In this document: positions 24,929-32,294 of the stretch, piece after piece
How positions within the stretch are numbered: position 1 is the stretch's first letter
How the letters are laid out: each line of letters starts with the position of its first letter
Assembly (NCBI GenBank): GCA_903924465.1
Contig: CAIYBN010000099.1
Span: 79,009 to 143,008, forward strand
Length of the DNA stretch: 64,000 bases
Reading direction: 5' to 3'
Origin: an uncultured Myxococcales bacterium
GTDB taxonomy: Bacteria > Myxococcota_A > UBA9042
Notes under the pieces: generated by a model
Database searches by the model: none
What the model saw: only the letters and a program-made list of their open reading frames with translations
Told to the model about the DNA's origin: nothing
Translations under genes and position numbers: made by a program

Positions 24929-25399
24929 ATGACCCGCAATCGTCTGTCGTTGTTCCTCCTGCTCGCCGCCATGGCTGTATTGCTTTCGGCGTATCGGCCG
25001 TTCGCCAACGTGCAGACCGTGTGCCCGAATTGCCCGGAAAAGTCGGACAAATTGGTGCTTCCGGACGGCCGGACGCAGCCGGGCGACATCGTCGCCAAGA
25101 ATCAGGACGGCTACGTGGTTTCGCGCTTTGGCGAACTGCGGTTCATCCAGTTCCCCGAGATCGCCAAGGTGCAGTGGGCGGCGGGCAAGGAGCCGGTGGG
25201 TTTGGACAATGATGACCAAATCCTCTTGAAGAACAAGGATCAAACGGTGCTGAACGGCACGCTGTTCGAGAACGAGCCCGGCAAGCGCATGTCGCTCCGT
25301 TCGCGCAAGGGCATGGTCTACGTTGTGCTGCCCAAGGAAGTGCTCGTGTACTACCAGCGCGGCGTGCGCAAAGCGCCCGTGCTGACGGTTCCGCAGTAA
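24929..25399 (+). CDS. Secreted protein with two related beta units, unknown function
   Basis: A 156-residue protein with a signal peptide (MTRNRLSLFLLLAAMAVLLS). The mature part opens with a Cys pair (VCPNCP). It then has two similar segments: DKLVLPDGRTQPGDIVAKNQ followed by DGYVV, and DQILLKNKDQTVLNGTLFEN followed by a MVYVV strand. Both have a polar turn, a Gly and a hydrophobic strand, as in small beta-barrel modules that recognise peptide or RNA turns. This repeat is seen directly; the fold is inference. The start is set by GGGAG 6 bases upstream. No family recognised. Confidence 0.7.
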   Translation: MTRNRLSLFLLLAAMAVLLSAYRPFANVQTVCPNCPEKSDKLVLPDGRTQPGDIVAKNQDGYVVSRFGELRFIQFPEIAKVQWAAGKEPVGLDNDDQILLKNKDQTVLNGTLFENEPGKRMSLRSRKGMVYVVLPKEVLVYYQRGVRKAPVLTVPQ

Positions 25400-25443
25400 T
25401 ATTTTCGCTACGCCCCGCGGCAAAATCCACGCACGGACGAATA

Positions 25444-25475
25444 CCTCTTTGCGCGACTGAATTCGCGCAGAGAGG
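25444..25475 (+). promoter_or_regulatory. Hairpin that buries the ribosome binding site
   Basis: A 13-bp stem with a 6-base loop: 25444-25456 pairs with 25463-25475, all Watson-Crick except one G-U. The 3' arm contains the ribosome site AGAGAGG (25469-25475), 5 bases before the ATG at 25481. If folded, the mRNA would hide the site, as in RNA thermometers and other translational switches. The trigger is unknown. Confidence 0.6.
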
Positions 25476-25480
25476 ACATC

Positions 25481-26152
25481 ATGTTTCGATTTCTCACGCT
25501 TTTGGTGATCGTTCCGCTTGCGGCGTGCGTTGCCGATCCGAACCGGGACGCGGATGCACGCGCACCTGACGACGCGCGCACCGACGCGCAAACCGACGAG
25601 TCGCCACCGCCACGCCAGCTCGCCGGGGTTGCCAAGCCCTTGTTCGTCGCGCCAGCGCCCCACCCTGCGGTGACATTGGCCAATTTGGCACAGCCGCAGA
25701 CCACGGCCATCGTCAAGGCCGCGCTGGACGAGGCGGTGCAAGGCCTTCTGTTCACAAGCGAATCCGACTATCCGTTTCAGGTATTCGTGCTCCCCGGTGC
25801 TGGCCGGCCGCATGTCTCGACGACGAACATCAAGAAGAAAGTTGCGGCGTTCTATGTCCAACGACCGGAGACGATGCCGTTGGCGCAGCGGTCCGTCGAA
25901 ACGCGGACGCTGGCCGCACTGTTCAAGTACTACGTGCACAGCCAGGACTGGTGGGGCGATTTTGAGAAGCAGCGCGCCCCGCAGTTCAAAAAGCTCAAGG
26001 CGATCCTCGATGCCCAGCTGAGCCACGTGCACGTCTATCGCGTCGGACCGAAGACGCCGTGGGGCCTGTCGCCTGATATCGACGTGTTCATCGAAGGGAC
26101 GACCGCGGAAGGCGACGTGATCGTGCTGTGGACGGTCTCGATTGAGACGTGA
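25481..26152 (+). CDS. Lipoprotein with nuclease A inhibitor-like (NuiA) domain
   Basis: A 223-residue protein. MFRFLTLLVIVPLAAC is a lipoprotein signal; a Pro/Asp-rich spacer to about residue 60 follows. The C-terminal 150 residues follow the order of cyanobacterial NuiA: QGLLFTSESDYPFQVFVLPG, then a segment with WWGDFEKQ and FKKLKAILDAQL, then HVYRVGP, DIDVFIEGTT and a final SIET. NuiA binds and blocks the secreted nuclease NucA. Carrying this domain on a lipoprotein would place it in the periplasm or outside, where such a nuclease acts. The match is by eye from remembered sequence. No nuclease gene is adjacent. Confidence 0.72.
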   Translation: MFRFLTLLVIVPLAACVADPNRDADARAPDDARTDAQTDESPPPRQLAGVAKPLFVAPAPHPAVTLANLAQPQTTAIVKAALDEAVQGLLFTSESDYPFQVFVLPGAGRPHVSTTNIKKKVAAFYVQRPETMPLAQRSVETRTLAALFKYYVHSQDWWGDFEKQRAPQFKKLKAILDAQLSHVHVYRVGPKTPWGLSPDIDVFIEGTTAEGDVIVLWTVSIET

Positions 26153-26158
26153 CTGCCG

Positions 26159-26710
26159 CTATTTCGCCGCCGATGCCGCTTCCAGCGCTGCCGCCAACTC
26201 CGCGCGTGTCTGCGCACCTGGGAGGTCGCGGACGATCACCCCCGTGCGCGAAATCGCGAACGTGTGCGGAATGCCCCAGACGTTGAGCGCACGATGCGCC
26301 GTGCCGTTCTCGTCCCAAACGACCGGCAACAGTAGCTGATGGTCGGACAGATACCGGGCGACTTCCTCACTGTCGTCGCCGGCCACCGTCAACACAGTGA
26401 ACGCGGTGCCGTGCTGCGCAAGCTCGCGCCAAATCGGCAGTTCGGCGCGACACGGCGCGCAACTCGGCGCCCAGAAATGCAGGAGCAAGGGCTTGCCACG
26501 GTGATTGAGCGGTCCGTCCAGGGTGGTCGGGTCCAGGCCGGTCGCTGAAAGGAGAGGCAGAGCAAAATCTGCAACGACTTCACCGCGTTTTCCGTCCGAT
26601 TGTTGAGCAGTTGGCCGGATCGCGATGGACACGAGCCATGCGGCCAGAACCGCGCCGGCAAACGCAATCCAGCGTGCGCGACGGAAATTCAGGCGTTCCC
26701 AATGCGGCAT
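26159..26710 (-). CDS. TlpA/ResA-like thioredoxin-fold protein
   Basis: A 183-residue membrane-anchored thiol-disulphide oxidoreductase. One N-terminal helix (WIAFAGAVLAAWLVSIAI) anchors a periplasmic thioredoxin domain with active site FWAPSCAPCRAELP (CAPC) and the cis-Pro loop NVWGIPHTFAIS. Such proteins reduce disulphides, for example during cytochrome c maturation, or protect secreted proteins. It starts 14 bases after the M1 peptidase gene stop, on the same strand, so both belong to one operon. The redox partner is not in the window. Confidence 0.87.
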   Translation of the reverse strand: MPHWERLNFRRARWIAFAGAVLAAWLVSIAIRPTAQQSDGKRGEVVADFALPLLSATGLDPTTLDGPLNHRGKPLLLHFWAPSCAPCRAELPIWRELAQHGTAFTVLTVAGDDSEEVARYLSDHQLLLPVVWDENGTAHRALNVWGIPHTFAISRTGVIVRDLPGAQTRAELAAALEAASAAK

Positions 26711-26723
26711 GTTGCAGGCGTTC

Positions 26724-29255
26724 TCAGCGACTTTCGGTCGGCTTGTTGTGCGGTTCGCGTTGCAGCTTCTCCAGCTGCTCCTCCAGCCGCTTGATGCGTT
26801 CCTCTACCGGCGTCTTGCGCCCCAGCTCGGCCGCAGCTTTGCGCATCATGTCTGCGGTGCGAAAAAAGATTTCCCGATCGGCCGCGGCCAGCAGCGGCCC
26901 ACGCGAAGCCGGATCGGCCAACACGCCCAGAGCCTGCGCCGCGTGCTGGCGCAATCGCAGGTTCGGCTCATGCAGCACGCTCTCCAGGTACAGCCGCACC
27001 TTGTCACGCTGCGGTTCATTGTGCGTGGCCCACGCCGCCAGCGCCGGAAGCGCACCCTCGCGGAGTGGCTTCGCGTTGCCGGGCTGGCTCAGTTGCCACA
27101 GCAGGTTGGCATCGCGGGCATCACCCGTTTGGCCCAGCAACGCCAGCGCATGCGTTGCCAGCGTGTCGCGGTGACTTGCCACCGTGGCCGTTTCGCGCAG
27201 GACGTCACGTGCAGCCTGTCGGTCAATCCTGTGCAAGGCCGTCATCGCTCCTCGCACGACGGCGTACGAGGGATCCTTTTGCAGCGCCGTCATCAACTGC
27301 GGCCACGCCGCCAGATCGTGCAAGTCGCCCAGCGCCAACGCCGCCGCCGAACGCACGACGGCCTCCGGGTCCTTCTGCAAAGCGGTCAACACGCCTTGGC
27401 GCACCGCAGGCCGCTCCGCCTTGGCCAGCTGCTCCACCGCCGCGACGCGCACGTGACGCGCCGAATCATCGGCCAAAGCGTGGAGCAGCGCCGTGACCAC
27501 TTGTTGACTCGCCAATTGCTTGCCCAGGGCCATCACCGCCTGCAGCCGCACCTCCGCGGAACTGCTGTGATCGCGCATCGCGATCAGGTCATCGACATCA
27601 GCATCCAGCGTCCAGTCCGCCAGCAGCGTCATGTCCGGATCGATTTCAATCAGCGTCGGCCGCGCGGTTGCCGCCAGCGTGTAATCGGCCTTTTGGCTGT
27701 CCAGGTGCACCTTCGTGACGACGCACGTCTCCGGCGTCTGGATGCGCAATGGAATTTGCAGGTCAAAAGCCGGCTGTCCCTGGGCGACCTTCTGCTTTTG
27801 CTCAAAGGCAATCTTCAAGGTCTTCTGACTGGCATCCCACGTCACCTTGGCGTGCAGCACCGGATGCCCCGCCTGACGCACCCAGCGCGTGAAGAAGCCG
27901 CGCAACGACTTGCCCGACGCCTCTTCCATCGCCCGCTGAAAATCGGCCGTCTCCACGCTGCGGGCACCGGCGTTCACGTACGCCGCGATTCCGGCGAAAA
28001 ACGTCTTGTCGCCCAACTGGCGGCGCAGCATGTGCAGCGCCAGCGCGCCTTTTTGGTAGGCATGCCGGTCAAAGAGTTCGTCCGCATCGGCGTAGCGGTC
28101 GGTCACGATGGGCCGCAGGTATTCACCCGCTTCCGCCAGATACGCGGCGCGTGCGTCCGCCAGCTCTTCGTCGAATCGGTCGCGTCCCAAGCGCATTTCG
28201 ATGGTGAGCCAGTCAAAATAGCTGGCAAAACCTTCGTTCAGCCAGACATCCGCCCACGTCCGGCACGTCAGCCAATCGCCAAACCATTGGTGCGCCATTT
28301 CGTGGGCGATCAGGCCATCCACCTGCCAGTCGAACTGGCCGCGGACATCAGGAATCGCCCGGTCCGTCAACGTCGTCAGCGAGACGTTTTCCATGCCGCC
28401 AAAGGAGAAATCGCCCACGATGACATGGCCATAGCGCGTCCACGGATACGCCATGCCGGTCAGGTGGTTGAGCTTGTCCAAAATATCCGGCGTCACTGCG
28501 AAGGTGCGCCGCACGTCGTCGAGCACGTCCGGCAGCGCCCAGGTGCGCAATTGCGTCCGCGCGTGCGGGTGATCGACCGCCACAAACGGTCCGGCTGCCA
28601 CGTTCAGCAAATAGATTGGCGCTTCCTGCCGAAAGGAAAATTGCGTCGTCGCCAGCTTGCCCGCCACGGTGCGCGCCGTCAGATCGCCGTTCGACAAGGC
28701 CTGCCAGGCAACCGGCGTTACCAGCGTCACGTTCCACGACAGGCGTTCGTCCGGATCGTCCGGAGACGGCAGCCAGTACCGCGCCTCCTCGGTTTCGCCC
28801 TGGCTCCACACGTGCTGCGGCCGCTGCGGCGCGTCCGCGTCAGGCTGCACAAAGTTCAGGCCCCGCTTGGGCGACCCGTGCCACGTCAAGTCCAATTGCC
28901 AAGCGCCGGGCGGTTCCGCGTGCGGCAGTTCGAACCGCAGCTGCGTGTGGTCCTTGGTCACGATCGCCGGCACCCGCTTGCCGTCGACCAGCCAGGCCGC
29001 CTTATCGATGGCAAAATCCACGGCATCCAGCCGCAGTTCCGTCGTTGGCTGGCGCAAAACGCCCGCGTAGATCGCGTGACCGACGATGTGCCCCGCCGGA
29101 TCGATGCTGACCGTCAAGTCGAGATGCTGAAAGTCGATCGCGCGAGTGGCTGGCTCATGCCAGGGTTGGCTGTCGTCCAAAAAGCGCGACGGCGATTGCG
29201 GATCGGCGAATGCTTCGGCGCAAAACAGCAGGGTCAGCAGAAAACACAGACGCAT
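26724..29255 (-). CDS. Secreted M1 family aminopeptidase with HEAT-like repeats
   Basis: An exported zinc metallopeptidase of 843 residues. MRLCFLLTLLFCAEAFA is the signal peptide. The beta domain is followed by the exopeptidase motif GGMENVSL, the zinc motif HEMAHQWFGDW (about residue 318) and the third ligand Glu in NEGFASYFDW. From about residue 530 to 800 it carries HEAT-like helical repeats (VRLQAVMALGKQL, VRVAAVEQLAK, VRSAAALALGDL). A charged coiled coil (RIKRLEEQLEKLQRE) ends the chain. I chose ATG 29255 because GGAGG lies 5 bases upstream. It likely trims peptides in the periplasm. Confidence 0.92.
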   Translation of the reverse strand: MRLCFLLTLLFCAEAFADPQSPSRFLDDSQPWHEPATRAIDFQHLDLTVSIDPAGHIVGHAIYAGVLRQPTTELRLDAVDFAIDKAAWLVDGKRVPAIVTKDHTQLRFELPHAEPPGAWQLDLTWHGSPKRGLNFVQPDADAPQRPQHVWSQGETEEARYWLPSPDDPDERLSWNVTLVTPVAWQALSNGDLTARTVAGKLATTQFSFRQEAPIYLLNVAAGPFVAVDHPHARTQLRTWALPDVLDDVRRTFAVTPDILDKLNHLTGMAYPWTRYGHVIVGDFSFGGMENVSLTTLTDRAIPDVRGQFDWQVDGLIAHEMAHQWFGDWLTCRTWADVWLNEGFASYFDWLTIEMRLGRDRFDEELADARAAYLAEAGEYLRPIVTDRYADADELFDRHAYQKGALALHMLRRQLGDKTFFAGIAAYVNAGARSVETADFQRAMEEASGKSLRGFFTRWVRQAGHPVLHAKVTWDASQKTLKIAFEQKQKVAQGQPAFDLQIPLRIQTPETCVVTKVHLDSQKADYTLAATARPTLIEIDPDMTLLADWTLDADVDDLIAMRDHSSSAEVRLQAVMALGKQLASQQVVTALLHALADDSARHVRVAAVEQLAKAERPAVRQGVLTALQKDPEAVVRSAAALALGDLHDLAAWPQLMTALQKDPSYAVVRGAMTALHRIDRQAARDVLRETATVASHRDTLATHALALLGQTGDARDANLLWQLSQPGNAKPLREGALPALAAWATHNEPQRDKVRLYLESVLHEPNLRLRQHAAQALGVLADPASRGPLLAAADREIFFRTADMMRKAAAELGRKTPVEERIKRLEEQLEKLQREPHNKPTESR

Positions 29256-29313
29256 TCGCACCTCCGGCCGGCGAGTGTGCCGGTCCGGTCAACGAATGAC
29301 AACCGCGCGGAGG

Positions 29314-29342
29314 TTGACAAAAGTCCGGGTCGGACGCATTCT
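29314..29342 (+). promoter_or_regulatory. Promoter of tRNA-Pro
   Basis: Perfect TTGACA (29314-29319), 17-base spacer, CATTCT (29337-29342), about 70 bases before the tRNA. Confidence 0.5.
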
Positions 29343-29419
29343 ACCGGCCCGCTGCCGGTGCGTCCGGGCAGCAACAAGGGGCCCAGCCGATCACGAATCG
29401 CCTGTGTCTGCTGAAGAAT

Positions 29420-29496
<77 letters not shown>

Positions 29497-29559
29497 TCAT
29501 TTGGCCACGCCCGCTCGTGGTCGAGACACTGTGGCCCACGCATTCGGGCCAGGCAAAAC

Positions 29560-29598
29560 GGCCCGTGAGTCCGTGGATTCGCGGGCCTTGCTGTTTTT
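29560..29598 (+). terminator. Rho-independent terminator after tRNA-Pro
   Basis: A 9-bp stem (GGCCCGTGA at 29560-29568 with TCGCGGGCC at 29579-29587, one G-T pair, 10-base loop) followed 6 bases later by TTTTT (29594-29598). A weaker hairpin (TGGCCC and GGGCCA arms) lies just upstream. Confidence 0.6.
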
Positions 29599-29660
29599 GT
29601 CGCAAGCGCTTGCGTGCTATCTTCCCTGCCGCAGCCGCACAGGGCTTCGAGGACATGGCC

Positions 29661-30533
29661 ATGGCGCTCCAGCCGAAAATCCTGTTTCAGGACGAGTCGT
29701 TGATCGCGATGGACAAGCCATCGGGGCTGCTTTCGCATGGCGCGGAAGACGTCACGTCGGCGCTGACCTGGCTCCAGGCCTGGGTGGCGGCAAAAGGCGA
29801 AGATCCGGCGCAGATCCATCTCGTGCATCGGCTCGACAAGGAAACGTCGGGCGTGCTGCTATTTGCCCGCAGCGAAGAAGCCGCGCGGCTGGCGAATGAG
29901 GCGTTTCGCGAGCGGCGGGTGCTGAAAGTCTATCTGGCGCTGACATCGCCGGTGCCGGGCCTGCGCTGGCAGCGCGCCGAGTTGCAGCTCAAACCGCGCA
30001 AGATCGGCGGCGGCGAGTTCATGGCGGTGGTGCCGAGCGATGGGCTGGCCGCGGCGGCGGAAGTCGAAGTGCTCGCGCGCGGTCGGCGGTTCGGCCTCGT
30101 GCGGGTGATTCCCGAGCAAGGTCGCAAGCATCAGGTGCGCGCGACGCTCGCAGCGCTGGGTGCGCCGATTTGCGGCGACTTCCTGTACGGCGGGCCGATC
30201 GTCAAGAAGTTGGCGCCACGCACGATGCTGCACGCCCGCGCCCTGGAGCTGAAACACCCGATCACCGGCGAGCACTTTGTGGTCCGCGCGCCGCTGCCGC
30301 CGGATTTCCGCGCGCTCATGGCCGAGGACGGCGGCACAATGCCCTCGGACCTGGATCGCCGCCACCGGACCGCACCGCTCAAGGACGACCGCGCCCGCCG
30401 GCCGCCGAGCCCCGTCGTGCAGCAGCGTCAAGTGGATCGGCAGCGTGCGCAGGCGGAATTGGTCGCTGTGCCGCGCGGCGTGCCGGGATTTCGGCCGCAC
30501 GTGAAGCCAAAGACGCCGGGACGCGGGCGTTAG
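29661..30533 (+). CDS. RluA family pseudouridine synthase
   Basis: A 290-residue enzyme that converts uridine to pseudouridine in rRNA or tRNA. The catalytic motif HRLDKETSGVLLF is intact with its Asp. The other family motifs KVYLAL, PEQGRKHQVRATLAALG, ICGDFLYGG and MLHARALELKHP follow. There is no S4 domain, as in RluA or TruC. A basic C-terminal tail of about 50 residues (RRHRTAPLKDDRARR onward) may bind RNA. The ATG at 29661 has GAGG 8 bases upstream; ATG 29655 is possible. An extended minus 10 (TGC then TATCTT, 29615-29623) precedes it. Which RNA it modifies is unknown. Confidence 0.88.
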   Translation: MALQPKILFQDESLIAMDKPSGLLSHGAEDVTSALTWLQAWVAAKGEDPAQIHLVHRLDKETSGVLLFARSEEAARLANEAFRERRVLKVYLALTSPVPGLRWQRAELQLKPRKIGGGEFMAVVPSDGLAAAAEVEVLARGRRFGLVRVIPEQGRKHQVRATLAALGAPICGDFLYGGPIVKKLAPRTMLHARALELKHPITGEHFVVRAPLPPDFRALMAEDGGTMPSDLDRRHRTAPLKDDRARRPPSPVVQQRQVDRQRAQAELVAVPRGVPGFRPHVKPKTPGRGR

Positions 30534-30536
30534 GCA

Positions 30537-32096
30537 CTATTCCAGATACGCCGCGCGCACTTCCAGGAGTTGATCGAGGCACTGCTCAAACGCCGCGACG
30601 ACTTTCGGGTCGAAATGGCGACCGCGCTCGCGTTGGATGTGCGCCACCGCTTCGTCCACGCTCCAAGCGTCTTTGTACACCCGCGGCGTCGTCAGCGCGT
30701 CAAAGACATCCGCCAGCGCGACGATACGACCGACCAGCGGGATCACCTCGCCTTGCGCCGCGTTCGGATAGCCCGTGCCATCCCACTTTTCGTGATGCGC
30801 CAGCGCAATCTGCTCGGCCATTTGCAGGAGCTTGGAGCGTGAACCCGCGAGAATTCGCGCGCCGATGCTGGGATGCTCCTTCATCTGCTGCCATTCCTCG
30901 TCGGTCAGCCGGCCCTGCTTCAGCAACACGGAATCGCGGATGCCGATTTTGCCCACATCGTGCATCGGCGCCGCGAGCTTGATCAGCGCCTGATCCTCGA
31001 CCGTCATGCCCAACTGCCGGGCGAGCACCTGGGCGTAGCTGCTCATGCGTTCGACGTGCTCGCCCGTGTCGCCATCCCGGTATTCCGCCGCGCGCGCGAG
31101 GCGCATCACCGTGTCGCGACTTGCCTCCAGCAGCTGGGCATTCACGCCGCGCAGTCGTTCCAGCGCCGTCGTCAAGTCCGCTGTGCGCGCTTCCGCCATT
31201 TCCTCCAGCCGCCGGTTGGTCTGGTGCAGTTGGATTTCCGTCGAGATGCGCTCAGCGGCCACGCGCAGCACCCGCAACCGCGCGCTCGCGCCCACCCGGT
31301 GCGTCATCGACACTTGCTTTTCGTGCCCCCAGGCGTGCAGCGCACCCAAGATTTCGCCGTCCTGACTTTGCAGCGGCAGGCCCACGTACGGCAACGTCGC
31401 CGGATGCTCGCCGGCCAGCACGCCTTCCGACTCTTCAATCACCAGCATTTCACCGCGGTTGCAGAGTTCGGCGTGACGCCGGTCCACAACGGAACTGCCG
31501 CGCCCGCCGGCGGTCCGATGCACTTCCGCGACCGCGCGCGGTTGGCTCGCCGGCCCCAGCGTCACCACCACGTGCGACATCCCCATCCATTCCGAAACCC
31601 GCCGCGCCAGCGCTTCCAGCACTTCGTCGGTCGACGCGTAAGCCTTGGAGAACGTCGACAGCTCGAACAAGGCGTTCAGGATGTCGCGATCGCGCATCGC
31701 CTGGGCGCTCGACCGGTGCACGCGCACGGCGGTGCGCACGCACACCTGCAACTCCAGGGCGTCCAGCGGCTTGTCCAGCACGTCGTCGGCGCGCGTCGCG
31801 ATGCACAGGGTCTCCCGCAGCGTGTCGTCGCGACGGACAATCAGCACCAATTGCGGGCGCGTCCCATCGCCGCGAATCCGACTCAGTACATCGGAAAGTT
31901 GCTCCACTTCGCGGGCCAACGGCGCGTCGGCGTCAATCACCAGCAGCTCCGGACGCAATTCGCCGAGACGCAGCGCCAATTCATCCGCGGTCTGCGCGTG
32001 CATCAGCAGATGGCCGAGCGGCGTGGTCACCGCCGCGAGCGACTGCAACAGTTCTGGACCGTTGGCGACAACAAGAATGCGGGCTTGCGCGGACAC
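30537..32096 (-). CDS. HD-GYP phosphodiesterase with receiver-like and GAF-like domains
   Basis: A 519-residue signalling protein. The first 125 residues resemble a response-regulator receiver (ARILVVANGPELLQSL, LLVIDADAP) but lack the usual acidic pair after the first strand. A GAF-like domain (about 155-290) and a short coiled coil follow. The C-terminal HD-GYP domain has MRLARAAEYRDGDTGEHVER, MHDVGKIGI, HPSIGARIL and HHEKWDGTGYP, so the HD and GYP metal residues are present. It should hydrolyse cyclic di-GMP. The start is GTG 32096, with GAGG 5 bases upstream. The input signal is unknown. Confidence 0.88.
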   Translation of the reverse strand: MSAQARILVVANGPELLQSLAAVTTPLGHLLMHAQTADELALRLGELRPELLVIDADAPLAREVEQLSDVLSRIRGDGTRPQLVLIVRRDDTLRETLCIATRADDVLDKPLDALELQVCVRTAVRVHRSSAQAMRDRDILNALFELSTFSKAYASTDEVLEALARRVSEWMGMSHVVVTLGPASQPRAVAEVHRTAGGRGSSVVDRRHAELCNRGEMLVIEESEGVLAGEHPATLPYVGLPLQSQDGEILGALHAWGHEKQVSMTHRVGASARLRVLRVAAERISTEIQLHQTNRRLEEMAEARTADLTTALERLRGVNAQLLEASRDTVMRLARAAEYRDGDTGEHVERMSSYAQVLARQLGMTVEDQALIKLAAPMHDVGKIGIRDSVLLKQGRLTDEEWQQMKEHPSIGARILAGSRSKLLQMAEQIALAHHEKWDGTGYPNAAQGEVIPLVGRIVALADVFDALTTPRVYKDAWSVDEAVAHIQRERGRHFDPKVVAAFEQCLDQLLEVRAAYLE

Positions 32097-32125
32097 GGCC
32101 ACCTCGGGGCGGATCGCCCGCGTCG

Positions 32126-32153
32126 AGCATAGCTGGACTGAGCCGTCACGCAA
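32126..32153 (-). promoter_or_regulatory. Promoter of the HD-GYP gene
   Basis: Minus strand TTGCGT (32153-32148), 16-base spacer, TATGCT (32131-32126). About 30 bases before the GTG start. Confidence 0.48.
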
Positions 32154-32294
32154 GGGCGCCCGCACATTGCGCCTGTCGTGGGCCGCGAATTGCGATTTCC
32201 CGCACTTCCGCGACCCCGCGCGTTTCATCCCACGCGGCGGTTCGGTATACTGGCGGCATCGGCAACGAGGCCGGTGTGCGCGGTCGGAGCTTGG

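Noticed and set aside
24518..26032. A 504-codon frame ending in the BolA sequence
   Set aside because: Only the last 75 codons match a family and a promoter fits the ATG at 24745; the rest is antisense to two plus-strand genes.
26625..29414. A 929-codon plus-strand frame over the M1 peptidase
   Set aside because: Shadow of a gene with complete zinc and GGMEN motifs on the other strand.
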